A stretch of 64,000 nt of DNA from Sporosarcina aquimarina (lineage in GTDB: Bacteria; Bacillota; Bacilli; Bacillales_A; Planococcaceae). A program made the translations under genes and the position numbers. The stretch lies in contig NZ_JACLBZ010000035.1 of the NCBI RefSeq assembly GCF_019748715.1, positions 1 through 64,000 of the forward strand, given 5' to 3'. Below are positions 27,330 through 36,391 of this stretch, piece by piece. The stretch's first letter is position 1; every line of letters starts with the position of its first letter. The notes below the pieces were generated by a model. That model did not search any database. It was given only the letters and a program-made list of their open reading frames with translations, and was not told where the DNA came from.

Positions 27330-28850
27330 GTGGCAAACGAATTAAACAAAGTTCTTCGTTGTGAAGCACTAAAAGACAAAATCGTAACAGCAGAAGAAGC
27401 AGCATCTTGGATTGAGGATGGGATGTCTCTAGGTTTAAGTGGATTCACTTTGTCTGGAGATGCGAAAGCGGTTCCATTGGCATTAGCGGAAAGAGGTAAA
27501 AAAGAAAAGTTGAAAGTAAACGTTTTCACTGGAGCTTCTCTCGGACCAAACGTCGATGAGTTGATGGCAGAAGAAAACATGATCAACTTACGTATTCCTT
27601 ATCAAGGCAACCCAGCAATGCGCGGAAAAATCAACTCCGGTGAGTCTTTCTACATCGACCAGCACCTTTCCCATACAGCTGAGTGGGTACGCCAAGGCGT
27701 AATCGGCCCAATCGACTACGCAATCATCGAAGCGGCTGCTATTACGGAAGATGGACAAATCATCCCAACTGGATCGGTAGGCAACTCACCAATTTTTGTT
27801 GAGAACGCAAAACATGTCATCATCGAACTAAACGTCAATGTACCGGCTGAATATGAAGGTTTGCATGACATTTTCATACCTGCAAAACAAGGCGAAAGAA
27901 AAGAAATTCCTGTATACAGTGTAACTGACAAAATCGGTACGCCTGGTATCAAAGTTGATCCTGAAAAAGTACGCGGGATTGTTATTACAGAGAAAGGCGA
28001 TATTCCTTCCCCTATCGTTCCTCCAGACGAAGAGACACAGGAAATCGCAAATAACTTGCTCGACTTCTTCCGTGATGAGATTAAAAAAGGACGCATGGAC
28101 GAAACGTTGATGCCTCTTCAATCTGGTGTCGGCTCAGTAGCAAATGCAGTTCTTGACGGCATGAGAACTTCTGAGTTTAAAGACATCGAAGTATATTCTG
28201 AAGTCCTTCAAGATGCGATTTTCGACTTGATCGACGACGGCGTTGTAAAGTTTGCTTCTGCGACTTCATTAACGCTTTCTAAGAAGCGTTTGGACAGCTT
28301 GCAAGAAGATATCGGTAAATACCGTGACAAGCTTGTATTCCGTCCGCAAGAAGTGTCCAACCACCCGGAAGTTATCCGTCGTTTGGGCATCATTTCCTTC
28401 AACACGGCGCTTGAGCTGGACATCTACGGAAATGTTAACTCTACACACGTCAGCGGTACACGCATGATGAATGGTATCGGCGGTTCCGGAGATTTCGCGC
28501 GTAACGCACGAATCGCAATCTTCGTAACGAAGTCATACGCAAAAGGCGGCGATGTTTCATCCATCGTACCTTTCTGTTCTCACGTAGACCACACAGAGCA
28601 CGATGTAGACGTAATTGTTACGGAACAAGGCTACGCAGATCTTCGCGGTCTGGCTCCAAGACAAAAAGCAGAAGCATTGATCGAGCACTGTGCGCACCCT
28701 GACTTCAAGGAAGAGTTGCGTGATTACTTCAACCGAGCAAAAGACCAAGTTGGCGGACAAACACCACACATCTTGGAAGAAGCACTGTCTTGGCACGTAA
28801 ATCTTGCGAAGTACAAAACGATGCACAAAGAAGCACCTGTTCAGAAATAA
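27330..28850 (+). CDS. Succinate/acetate CoA-transferase (acetyl-CoA hydrolase family)
   Basis: A 506-residue class I CoA-transferase of the Cat1/AarC group that swaps CoA between acetyl-CoA and succinate or a similar acid. The N-terminal half has GLSGFTLSGDAKAVP near residue 35. The C-terminal half has the likely catalytic Glu in VYSEVLQDAIFDL and the CoA-binding GIGGSGDFARNA near 390. The GTG at 27330 is preferred because AGGTGG lies eight bases upstream; an in-frame GTG at 27318 overlaps that site. Codon use is biased toward highly expressed forms. It is monocistronic with its own promoter and terminator. Confidence 0.88.
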   Translation: MANELNKVLRCEALKDKIVTAEEAASWIEDGMSLGLSGFTLSGDAKAVPLALAERGKKEKLKVNVFTGASLGPNVDELMAEENMINLRIPYQGNPAMRGKINSGESFYIDQHLSHTAEWVRQGVIGPIDYAIIEAAAITEDGQIIPTGSVGNSPIFVENAKHVIIELNVNVPAEYEGLHDIFIPAKQGERKEIPVYSVTDKIGTPGIKVDPEKVRGIVITEKGDIPSPIVPPDEETQEIANNLLDFFRDEIKKGRMDETLMPLQSGVGSVANAVLDGMRTSEFKDIEVYSEVLQDAIFDLIDDGVVKFASATSLTLSKKRLDSLQEDIGKYRDKLVFRPQEVSNHPEVIRRLGIISFNTALELDIYGNVNSTHVSGTRMMNGIGGSGDFARNARIAIFVTKSYAKGGDVSSIVPFCSHVDHTEHDVDVIVTEQGYADLRGLAPRQKAEALIEHCAHPDFKEELRDYFNRAKDQVGGQTPHILEEALSWHVNLAKYKTMHKEAPVQK

Positions 28851-28868
28851 ATTTCTTTTTCAGCACAG

Positions 28869-28898
28869 CGAGCGGATTTTTAATCCGCTCGTTTTTTT
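28869..28898 (+). terminator. Terminator of the CoA-transferase gene
   Basis: A perfect stem (CGAGCGGAT with ATCCGCTCG) around a five-base T/A loop is followed by seven T. Confidence 0.92.
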
Positions 28899-28916
28899 GA
28901 TTGTCTGGGGGTTGGA

Positions 28917-29077
28917 TTGGTTCGGTGTGGTGTGGGTTTGGTGCGGTACGGCGCGGGGTTGGCTCGGTACAGCGCGGGATTGGCTCGGTACAGCGCGGGA
29001 TTGGTTCGGTACGGCGCGGGATTGGCTCGGTACGGCGCGGGGTTGGCTCGGTACGGCGTGGGTTTGGTGCGGTGCGG
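28917..29077. repeat. 21-bp minisatellite, about 7.7 copies
   Basis: A tandem array of the unit TTGGCTCGGTACRGCGCGGG plus one base. Units start at 28917, 28938, 28959, 28980, 29001, 29022, 29043 and 29064 (partial); the third and fourth are identical. The array is strongly G+C rich and G-rich on the plus strand, unlike its surroundings. Because 21 is a multiple of three, several frames stay open on both strands, giving false 7-residue-repeat proteins. It sits between two convergent terminators, where no gene is expected. Confidence 0.92.
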
Positions 29078-29113
29078 CAAAACTTTTGCTTGCTTGCCGG
29101 CAATCATGTACGG

Positions 29114-29141
29114 AAAAAGGGAAGCGCGATTGGCGCTTCCC
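29114..29141 (-). terminator. Terminator of the ribonucleotide reductase operon
   Basis: GGGAAGCGC pairs with GCGCTTCCC (29119-29141), followed on the minus strand by five T. It lies 16 bases beyond the beta-subunit stop. Confidence 0.88.
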
Positions 29142-29156
29142 TTCCCTTTTCACTTC

Positions 29157-30194
29157 TTACAAATCATCAAAGCCATTCAAATCACTCGTCTTCACATACT
29201 GACGGCTTGTTTGTTCGAAGAAATCTGTCTTCGTATCATCGAAGTTATCGACATATGCGCGAATCCATTTCATCGGATTGTCCGTGAACTCGGGATAGAT
29301 TTCACTCAATCCAAGCATGCGCAGCATTTTATTGGCACGATATTTGATGTAGCCTTCCATTTCCTCCATGTCGAGACCTTCGATTTCGCCTAGTACATAG
29401 CGGCTCCAAATAACTTCTTGATCGACGGAATGACGGAATTGATCATAGATCCAATCTGTGAATTCACCCGTATTGTATTCAGGGTTTTCAGCAAGCGCCG
29501 CGCGGAAAATATCACTGATCGCTTTTCCGTGTTGCAATTCATCTCTATTGATATACGAAATCATAGTAGATGTCCCGACCATTTTCTGGTGACGTGCTAA
29601 GTTATAGAAAAACGCAAACCCACTGTAGAAGAATAAACCTTCAAGCAATGTTGTATAAACCATCGCCTTCAAAACTGTTTCGATTGTCGGATTCTCAGCT
29701 AACTCATTATAGACTTCCACAATCCGTTCATTACGCTTCATCAACACTTCATCCGTACGCCCCATTTCAAATGAAGCCATTTGCTTGTCTAGATTGGTGA
29801 CGGAAGACAGGACGTATGCATAACTATGGTTATGTTCACTTTCCTGGTCCGCAATTGTCGCCATAATCGACTTGACGGAAGGATCCGTCGCAAAGTCCGC
29901 GATCTTCATCGCTACAACTGTTTGCGGGCCATCCAATGTTGCGAGCAGGCCGATAATTTTCAAGAAGGCAGATTGCTCTTCTATCGAAAGGCGCGGGAAT
30001 TGCTTTACGTCTTGTGTCATATCCACTTCATTCGCCGTCCAAAAAAGAGAACGGATACGCTGACGCAATGTATAGAAATGTGGATGCGCCAAGTCATTCC
30101 AGTTCAAAATGCCGCTTGCTTCCCCACCAAAAATAGCCGTCGCTTTGTTCGGATTTGCTGGATTCAATACTTTTACTCTTGTAAGTGTCGCCAA
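29157..30194 (-). CDS. nrdF: Class I ribonucleotide reductase beta subunit
   Basis: A 345-residue ferritin-like subunit that holds the dimetal site and the radical. All metal ligands are visible: Asp in ANEVDMTQD, Glu and His in ESEHNHSYAY, Glu in TTLLEGLFFY and Glu/His in NRDELQHG. The tyrosine just after the first His motif (HSYAY) fits the radical Tyr, so this is not a metal-free variant. The TTG at 30194 is chosen because AAAGGAG lies ten bases upstream; it overlaps the flavodoxin gene by 22 bases. Whether it is Fe or Mn loaded cannot be told; the flavodoxin neighbour favours the NrdF side. Confidence 0.9.
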   Translation of the reverse strand: MATLTRVKVLNPANPNKATAIFGGEASGILNWNDLAHPHFYTLRQRIRSLFWTANEVDMTQDVKQFPRLSIEEQSAFLKIIGLLATLDGPQTVVAMKIADFATDPSVKSIMATIADQESEHNHSYAYVLSSVTNLDKQMASFEMGRTDEVLMKRNERIVEVYNELAENPTIETVLKAMVYTTLLEGLFFYSGFAFFYNLARHQKMVGTSTMISYINRDELQHGKAISDIFRAALAENPEYNTGEFTDWIYDQFRHSVDQEVIWSRYVLGEIEGLDMEEMEGYIKYRANKMLRMLGLSEIYPEFTDNPMKWIRAYVDNFDDTKTDFFEQTSRQYVKTSDLNGFDDL

Positions 30195-30610
30195 TGGTCG
30201 AGCACTCCTTTCGTCCAATTCGTTACCAATTTTTCTTGCGTGCCACGCGGGCTTTGTTCGATCTTTAACGGTTCAAATGGTGAATGATAGAAGCGCGCTA
30301 ACTTTTCTGCCGCTTTGCAAAACAACTCATCTCCACCAAATTGCGTATCCCCTGTGCCGAAGACGTAGACAGGCTCTGGCTTGAAGCCGATAGCCGCCAC
30401 AAAGTCCTTCACTTCATCCGGCGTTGAACCTTTTTCCCATGTAAAGGAACCAATGCAGAATGCTTCATATTTATTTACATCCGGAAGGACCCCGATGCCG
30501 ATCCGATGGGTGTCGACTTCGATTCCTTCACGGCTTATTTTATCCGCTATCAACTCCGCCACTTCCTCCGTATTGCCGCTCCAGGAAGTGTACGCAATCA
30601 AGAATGACAC
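30173..30610 (-). CDS. Flavodoxin encoded within the ribonucleotide reductase operon
   Basis: A 145-residue flavodoxin. The FMN phosphate loop TSWSGNTEEVAE is at residues 8-19, and FGTGDTQFGGDEL near 84 is the second flavin-contact loop. It starts at GTG 30610 with GAGGAG eight bases upstream, overlapping the alpha-subunit gene by 13 bases and the beta-subunit gene by 22. In class Ib systems the flavodoxin-like NrdI generates the oxidant for the Mn-tyrosyl radical. This protein occupies the nrdI place but looks more like a true flavodoxin, so it may be an NrdI substitute or a reductant. Confidence 0.85.
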   Translation of the reverse strand: MSFLIAYTSWSGNTEEVAELIADKISREGIEVDTHRIGIGVLPDVNKYEAFCIGSFTWEKGSTPDEVKDFVAAIGFKPEPVYVFGTGDTQFGGDELFCKAAEKLARFYHSPFEPLKIEQSPRGTQEKLVTNWTKGVLDHWRHLQE

Positions 30611-32820
30611 CACTCGCACTCCTCGATTTCAGAAGCTGTTGACCGCATATAATACGTTGTTTTCATACCGGATTTCCATGCTTGCATGTGCAAATCAAGC
30701 AGGACAGATGCCCGGATGGAATTCGGTACGTAAATATTGAATGAAATCGACTGATCGATATGTTGCTGGCGTGCGGCGTTTTGTTTAATTGACCAGCGCT
30801 GATCGACGATATACGCGGAACGGCGGTAGATATCATACGTGTTATGGTCCAAATCGGGTGCGATGACCGGCAATTTATAGTCTTTTTTCTCTTCATGATA
30901 GAACGGCTTGAAAACCGGGTCGATCGAAGCAGTGGAGCCCGCTATAACAGATGTCGAACTATTCGGCGCGACAGCCATCAAATAGCCATTGCGCATTCCG
31001 TTGATTGCTACGTCCATACGTAGCTCCCGCCATTTGTTCGAGTCGTATTCGCGTTGCTCGAAGTACTCCCCTGTCTGCCAATCGGAGCCTTCAAACAATG
31101 GATATGCGCCTTTTTCCTTCGACAGTTCCATCGACGCTTTGATCGTCAGATATGCAATGTTTTCGTAAAGTTCATCTGCATACTCCACAGCCTCGTCGGA
31201 TTCCCACTGAATATTTTTCAATGCCAATAAATGATGCCAGCCAAATGTACCAAGTCCGATACCACGGTAACGCGCATTCGTACGTTGTGCCTGTACCACC
31301 GGAATTTTGTTTTGATCGATGACATTATCGAGCATTCGCACTTGGATCGTAATCAGGCGATCGAGCACGTTCGCCATCACCGCTTTTCCTAAGTTAATGG
31401 AAGATAGATTACAAACAACGAAATCGCCCGGCTTTGTGCGTGTAACGACCATATCGTCTTCCAATGAAACCGATTCGAATGTGGTAGCCGACATATTTTG
31501 CAAAATTTCTGTACACAAATTACTAGAATAAATAATTCCCTCATGTTTATTCGGGTTCATCCGGTTCACTTCATCGCGGTAAAACATGAATGGTGTGCCT
31601 GTTTCCAGTTGGCTGCGCAATACACGCTTCATGATTTCAATCGCAGATACCGTTTCGCGTGATAACTCCGGATTATTGACACATTCCTCATACTTCTCAC
31701 GGAACGAGCCGGCTCCTTTTGTCTCATCATAAAAGTCTTCCAATGAATAACCCATCTTCGTCCGTACTTCATGCGGGTCGAATAAATACCAGTCTTCGCG
31801 CGATTCCACTTTCTCCATGAACAGATCCGGCAAGCAAACGCCTGTGAAAATATCATGTGCACGCAAACGATCGTCACCGTTATTCAGCTTCAAATCGAGG
31901 AATGTAAAGATATCTTTATGCCACACATCCAAGTACACCGCTACCGCACCCTGTCTTTGACCGAGCTGATCGACGCTGACTGCCGTGTTATTCAACTGCT
32001 TGATCCATGGCAGCACGCCGCTTGAAGCACCTTCAAATCCTCGGATAGATGCACCGCGTGAACGGACTTTCCCCATATAGACGCCAATTCCGCCGCCGAA
32101 TTTCGATAAGTTCGCAATATCCGTATTGCTGTTGTAAATGCCCTGCAAGGAGTCATCCACTGTATCGATGAAACAGCTGGATAACTGACCGTGCATCTTC
32201 CCTGCATTCGACAGAGTCGGAGTTGCAACCGTCATGTAAAGATTGCTCATCGCCCAGTATGCTTCCCCAATTTTATGGATGCGCTCTTCCGTTTCATCCT
32301 GCATCAATGTCATCGCGATGACGAGCCAGCGTTCTTGCGGCAACTCTACCGGCTGCTTGGAGAAGTTTACTGTGACATAGCGGTCCACCAATGTTTTCAA
32401 TCCAATATAAGTAAATAAAAGGTCGCGGGTCGGCTCCAGTAAACGGCCGATTTCGTCGAGTTCTTCACGGCTGTACTTCTCCGTCAACACCGACGTATAG
32501 AGCCCTTGCTCCACCAAGCGTTCTACATTTTTCGCAAAGTCAGTATAAACATCTGCGCCACGCAGCGCTTTTTGCTTCGCATACACATCATATAGATAAA
32601 TCCGCGCGGCCACGAACGTCCAGTAGGTATTCGCTTCATCGATTCTGCTCAGTGATTCCAAGACCATCGCATTCGTCCAATCCGTTGCTGAACTTTCCGG
32701 ATGCCGCTCTTGATATCGCCGGCTCGCTTCGACTAATGGCTCAACTTCCTGTTTCCCGAACTCTTCCTGTAGATTTTCCATCAATAAATCAAGACCGACT
32801 GTTTCATGAATAATAGCCAT
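30598..32820 (-). CDS. nrdE: Class I ribonucleotide reductase alpha subunit
   Basis: A 740-residue catalytic subunit reducing ribonucleoside diphosphates. Active-site features are the Cys in GQLSSCFIDTVDDS, the radical Cys/Glu pair in SSNLCTEIL, the radical-transfer Tyr pair in KTTYYMRS and the C-terminal redox pair CEWC. A standard N-terminal ATP-cone is not evident, so overall activity control by dATP is uncertain and the nrdE rather than nrdA name is tentative. The ATG at 32820 has GAGGGAG upstream. The operon (alpha, flavodoxin, beta) is preceded by a cobalamin riboswitch and an NrdR box. Confidence 0.92.
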   Translation of the reverse strand: MAIIHETVGLDLLMENLQEEFGKQEVEPLVEASRRYQERHPESSATDWTNAMVLESLSRIDEANTYWTFVAARIYLYDVYAKQKALRGADVYTDFAKNVERLVEQGLYTSVLTEKYSREELDEIGRLLEPTRDLLFTYIGLKTLVDRYVTVNFSKQPVELPQERWLVIAMTLMQDETEERIHKIGEAYWAMSNLYMTVATPTLSNAGKMHGQLSSCFIDTVDDSLQGIYNSNTDIANLSKFGGGIGVYMGKVRSRGASIRGFEGASSGVLPWIKQLNNTAVSVDQLGQRQGAVAVYLDVWHKDIFTFLDLKLNNGDDRLRAHDIFTGVCLPDLFMEKVESREDWYLFDPHEVRTKMGYSLEDFYDETKGAGSFREKYEECVNNPELSRETVSAIEIMKRVLRSQLETGTPFMFYRDEVNRMNPNKHEGIIYSSNLCTEILQNMSATTFESVSLEDDMVVTRTKPGDFVVCNLSSINLGKAVMANVLDRLITIQVRMLDNVIDQNKIPVVQAQRTNARYRGIGLGTFGWHHLLALKNIQWESDEAVEYADELYENIAYLTIKASMELSKEKGAYPLFEGSDWQTGEYFEQREYDSNKWRELRMDVAINGMRNGYLMAVAPNSSTSVIAGSTASIDPVFKPFYHEEKKDYKLPVIAPDLDHNTYDIYRRSAYIVDQRWSIKQNAARQQHIDQSISFNIYVPNSIRASVLLDLHMQAWKSGMKTTYYMRSTASEIEECEWCHS

Positions 32821-32852
32821 TAATATCCGCTCCCTCAAAAATAATAAAAAAT

Positions 32853-32881
32853 AAAAAAAGACTCCCGATCAATCGGGAGTC
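32853..32881 (-). terminator. Riboswitch-controlled terminator before the RNR operon
   Basis: A perfect stem (GACTCCCGAT with ATCGGGAGTC, 32860-32881) is followed on the minus strand by seven T. It lies between the cobalamin aptamer and the alpha-subunit start, as expected for a transcriptional expression platform. Confidence 0.85.
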
Positions 32882-32969
32882 GTCATGTGACGGATGGTAG
32901 TAAGCGGAAAACGACAGGCAAACAAAAACCTCTGCGTTTCGCTTCCACTCTCCAACCCCGAAGAATGTA

Positions 32970-33126
32970 TCGCATGATGAATGGCAGGTCTCCTGGCTGG
33001 CATGTCTCTCTTCTGTCCATCCTTCCCGCCTAAGGCAGTGGATAATTACGGACAGTCGTCAATACCATCAGTTGCGGGGGCAGCTCCGTTTTTAGCGGAT
33101 TCCCTTTTAAACCGTTATCGGTACCG
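32970..33126 (-). promoter_or_regulatory. Cobalamin riboswitch upstream of ribonucleotide reductase
   Basis: On the minus strand the leader carries the conserved B12-element blocks in order: GGGAATCCGC, GGAGCTGCCCCCGCAACTG, a CCACTGCC segment, GGCGGGAAGG and the B12 box AGCCAGGAGACCTGCC (32983-32998). A terminator follows. Cobalamin binding would stop transcription of the B12-independent class I enzyme. In actinobacteria the same logic lets a B12-dependent class II reductase take over when B12 is present; no class II gene is in this window. Confidence 0.92.
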
Positions 33127-33136
33127 ATTCATCAAA

Positions 33137-33152
33137 ATACTATATATAGTGT
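33137..33152 (-). promoter_or_regulatory. NrdR box in the RNR promoter region
   Basis: ATACTATATATAGTGT matches the NrdR consensus ACACWATATATWGTGT closely. A weaker partner may lie 32 bases away (33169-33184), the spacing typical of paired NrdR boxes. It is just upstream of the riboswitch, in a region with a possible -35 TTGTAC. Confidence 0.65.
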
Positions 33153-33203
33153 CTTATGTACAAGTTATACCCTAACATGTTGTATGTAAACTGTAAAGAA
33201 CTA

Positions 33204-33244
33204 AAAAAGGTCGCAGTTCAGAATTGGACTTCTGAACTACGACT
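33204..33244 (-). terminator. Terminator of the AGCS symporter gene
   Basis: GTCGCAGTTCAGA (33211-33223) pairs with TCTGAACTACGAC (33232-33244) with one mismatch; six T occur shortly after on the minus strand. Confidence 0.85.
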
Positions 33245-33262
33245 TTATTGTTTCAGCGGAAC

Positions 33263-34690
33263 TCACCCACGCAATCGATCGTCTGGATCCGCAGGGGTTT
33301 CCTCCCAACATTCCGCGCCTTTTAGGCCAGGAATGCTTTCGGCTTTGAATACTGGATTTTTCCCTTGGCGTCTTTGAGCAGTGAAGTCGTCGAGGACTTG
33401 AAAAGCCACTTTTCCGAGAAGTAGGATGACGATCAGATTCAGGATTGCCATTACACCCATGAAGAGATCGGCCATATCCCATACGACTTGTACTTTTGCT
33501 ACTGCACCGAAAAACACCATGCCTAGGACTAGAATCTGATAAAGCACTTTCCATCCTCTGCCCGCGTGAATGAATTCGATATTCGTCTCACCGTAATAAT
33601 AATTACCGATGACAGAACTGAATGCGAAGAACATGATCGCGACCGCAATGAAATACGGAGCCCATGCCCCGACATGCACTGCCATCGATGCCTGCGTCAG
33701 CAAAATTCCATCCGTTTCACCAGACTGATATAGTCCGCCAAGCAAGATGATGAATGCCGTAGCCGAACAAATTATAATCGTATCGAAAAATACACCAAGA
33801 CTCTGTACGAGCCCTTGTTTTGCCGGGTGCGAAACATTGGCTGTCGCAGCAGCATTCGGCACACTACCCATACCGGCTTCATTGGAGAATAGTCCTCGGC
33901 GAACCCCTTGCATGATCGCCATCCCAATTCCACCGCCCGCAATTTCCTTGATGCCAAATGCATGTTCAACAATCAACATGAACATGGCAGGAACCTGCGT
34001 AATATTCATGACAACGATAAACAACGCAACCAGAATGTAGAATACTGCCATCACGGGAACAATCGTCTGCGTCACTTTGACAATGCGCTGGACACCGCCG
34101 AAGATGATGATGGCTGTAAGTACTACCAATCCGAGACCGACACCCCAATCTGGAATACCGAAAACATTCATGAAGGATTGGCTGATCGTATTGGATTGTA
34201 CTGCGTTGAAAATGAAACCGAAACATAGTGTCAACAAAATAGCAAAAGCGATTCCTAGATTCCGCTTTCCGAGCGCTTTCTGCATATAATACGCTGGTCC
34301 ACCGCGGAACGTCTCACCATCTTTTACTTTATACACTTGCGCGAGCGTACTCTCGATGAATGCGGTCGCCATTCCAATGATCGCAATAATCCACATCCAA
34401 AACACCGCGCCGGGTCCACCAATTCCAATTGCAAGGGCGACCCCTGCCACGTTACCAGTCCCGACACGCGAAGCCGCACTGATGGTGAACGCCTGGAAAG
34501 GTGAAACTCCGTCATTCCCTTCCTTCTTTTCCACGATCAAACGAAACATTTCACGGAACAAACGCACTTGTACAAATTTCGTGCGAATCGTAAAATATAC
34601 CCCAGCTGCGAGTAAAAGTCCTATTAAGATATACGTCCAAATAAAGTTATTCGCCGGTCCTACCAGCCAGTCCAAAGCATTTTGAAACAT
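33263..34690 (-). CDS. Sodium:alanine/glycine symporter (AGCS family)
   Basis: A 475-residue membrane transporter with about ten helices, moving small neutral amino acids with sodium. Family landmarks are TISAASRVGTGNVAGVA near residue 70, GGPAYYMQKALG near 127, GVRRGLFSNEAGMGS near 258 and an IGNYYYGETN segment near 363. The ATG has an AGGAGG-like site upstream. It is a single gene; the ribonucleotide reductase leader lies beyond its terminator. Confidence 0.92.
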   Translation of the reverse strand: MFQNALDWLVGPANNFIWTYILIGLLLAAGVYFTIRTKFVQVRLFREMFRLIVEKKEGNDGVSPFQAFTISAASRVGTGNVAGVALAIGIGGPGAVFWMWIIAIIGMATAFIESTLAQVYKVKDGETFRGGPAYYMQKALGKRNLGIAFAILLTLCFGFIFNAVQSNTISQSFMNVFGIPDWGVGLGLVVLTAIIIFGGVQRIVKVTQTIVPVMAVFYILVALFIVVMNITQVPAMFMLIVEHAFGIKEIAGGGIGMAIMQGVRRGLFSNEAGMGSVPNAAATANVSHPAKQGLVQSLGVFFDTIIICSATAFIILLGGLYQSGETDGILLTQASMAVHVGAWAPYFIAVAIMFFAFSSVIGNYYYGETNIEFIHAGRGWKVLYQILVLGMVFFGAVAKVQVVWDMADLFMGVMAILNLIVILLLGKVAFQVLDDFTAQRRQGKNPVFKAESIPGLKGAECWEETPADPDDRLRG

Positions 34691-34793
34691 CTGACCACCT
34701 CCTTGTTTATCTATACCCTGCTAACTATCCGAATACGCATCGCAAAGCAAATAATCTCGCACTGACGAAACCGGATTTTATCAGTATACTATA

Positions 34794-35936
34794 TCACAAG
34801 AATAAATCGCTGTTTTTTATTTCTGACATCAAATGGGCAGTCTCCCTGCAGAGCAGCCCGGATGCATTCGCCATCAACTCAACCAGCGTCTTGCTGCCGT
34901 CGTCTAAAGCACGCAGTTCAGAGAACCACTCACTCAATTCCCCGCACGTACCTTTTTCAATCGCCCCTGAAATGACGAAGACAGGAACTCCGCAAACTTT
35001 CGCTGACTTCGCAACTCCCAGCAATGCCTTGCCATCCAGCGTCTGGCGATCCGTCTTGCCCTCGCCCGTCAAAATGAAATCAGCAGATTGTATATGCTTT
35101 GCGAATTCAATGGCCTCCAACACTACTTCAATCCCGCTTTCCAATCGCGCCCCGCAATAAGCCAGCAAAGCGCCTGCACTACCTCCCGCAGCTCCTGCAC
35201 CCTTCAGTTTATGGAGACGCATACCAGTAAGTTTGGCTGTTTTATCCGCAAAATGAAGCAATCCTTCATCCAGCAACTTCACCGCTTTTGTATCTGCTCC
35301 TTTTTGCGGTCCAAAAATGTACGAAGCACCATTTTCACCGACGAAAGGGTTTTCCACATCCGATGCAATCCGAATATCCGTTGTTACCAAACGCTTATCC
35401 ATCTATGACACATCTACTTTATCGATGAGGGAAAGCGAAGAGCCGTTCATCTGCAGCAACTTCCCCTGCGCATCAAAAAACCTGACACCTAGCGCTTCCA
35501 ACAAACCGGTTCCTCCATCATTCGTCGCACTTCCTCCTAAACCGATGATCAACTTGCGATGCCCTTCATCAAGCGCATGGCGAATCAATTCTCCCGTGCC
35601 AAATGTCGAAGCCTCCATCGGATTCAATTCACCAGGCCCAAGTAACATCAGCCCAGAAGCTTGCGCAAGTTCCACCACTGCCGTCTCCCCATCACCAAGT
35701 ACTCCAAGTTGCGCTTCTACTAAATGCCCGAGCGGTTTGCGTACAGTAAATGTTTTATACACGCCTCCCGTTGCAGATATAAGAGCCGACAATGTGCCTT
35801 CCCCGCCATCTGCGACAGGCAAACACACTGTCTCCGCTTGTGGAAATACCTTTTTGACACCTGTCTGCATCGCCTCGGCAGCTTCCTCGGCTGTCAAACT
35901 TCCTTTGAATGCATCAGGCGCAATGATTACTTTCAT
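34794..35936 (-). pseudogene. glxK: Glycerate kinase split by an in-frame TAG
   Basis: The two halves of a GarK/GlxK-type glycerate kinase lie in one frame, separated by a single TAG (35403-35405). The 5' half (from ATG 35936, AAAGGGGGTG upstream) has APDAFKGSLTAEEAAEAM, PVADGGEGT and GLGGSATNDGGTG. The 3' half begins with an ATG right after the TAG and has SDVENPFVGENGASYIFGPQKG near its start (landmarks SDVENPF and FGPQKG), GAGAAGGSAG and TGEGKTDRQTLDGK. Family members run straight through this point. It may be a recent nonsense mutation, a split enzyme made by stop-restart (TAGATG), or a sequencing error; no ribosome binding site precedes the internal ATG. Confidence 0.85.
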
Positions 35937-36084
35937 CGTCTCACCCCCTTTTATTGGTAGTGTAGCAGATTTACAAAGAACAGACATTTCGAAACTGATA
36001 TTTTCAATTTTTCTGAGAGTACGATATAATCAACGGCAAGTACGAGAGGTAAGCTAGGTGAACTTTCAGAAAGGAGAATGAACA

Positions 36085-36306
36085 ATGAATAGTAAAATGT
36101 TTGTTCTACTATTGGTTATCTTAGTGATCAATACTTTGCGATATGGGTCCTATCTTCTAGAAGGGTCAACAAGTACATATTATTTACTATCCTTTTGTTT
36201 AAACTTGTTCGCTTTGATTGGAGTCATCCTGTCAAACATAAAAGGACGTATTAAAAATACTGATGGGAACGGAAGCACGGAAAGAAAACAGAGATTAATA
36301 GCTTGA
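36085..36306 (+). CDS. Small membrane protein of unknown function
   Basis: A 73-residue protein with two hydrophobic segments (about residues 5-18 and 32-50) and a charged tail. AAAGGAG lies well placed before the ATG, and a TATAAT (36025-36030) stands upstream. I do not recognise the family. Two more small membrane genes follow on the same strand. Confidence 0.65.
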   Translation: MNSKMFVLLLVILVINTLRYGSYLLEGSTSTYYLLSFCLNLFALIGVILSNIKGRIKNTDGNGSTERKQRLIA

Positions 36307-36391
36307 TGACGCCAACATAATAATTCCTTGTGTGGAATAACACGTGTAGGAATACAAGGTATTTAGATAACTTGAAAAAGGAGTGTGCAGG

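Noticed and set aside
28917..29077. CRISPR array
   Set aside because: The units are contiguous 21-mers without spacers and there are no cas genes in the window.
28729..29393. Several overlapping open frames with 7-residue repeats on both strands
   Set aside because: They exist only because a 21-base tandem repeat keeps all frames open. They lack ribosome binding sites and overlap two terminators and the nrdF gene.
30598..32838. Class II (B12-dependent) ribonucleotide reductase
   Set aside because: The cobalamin riboswitch first suggested it, but the beta subunit with a full metal site and the alpha C-terminal CEWC show a class I enzyme, so the riboswitch controls the B12-independent form.
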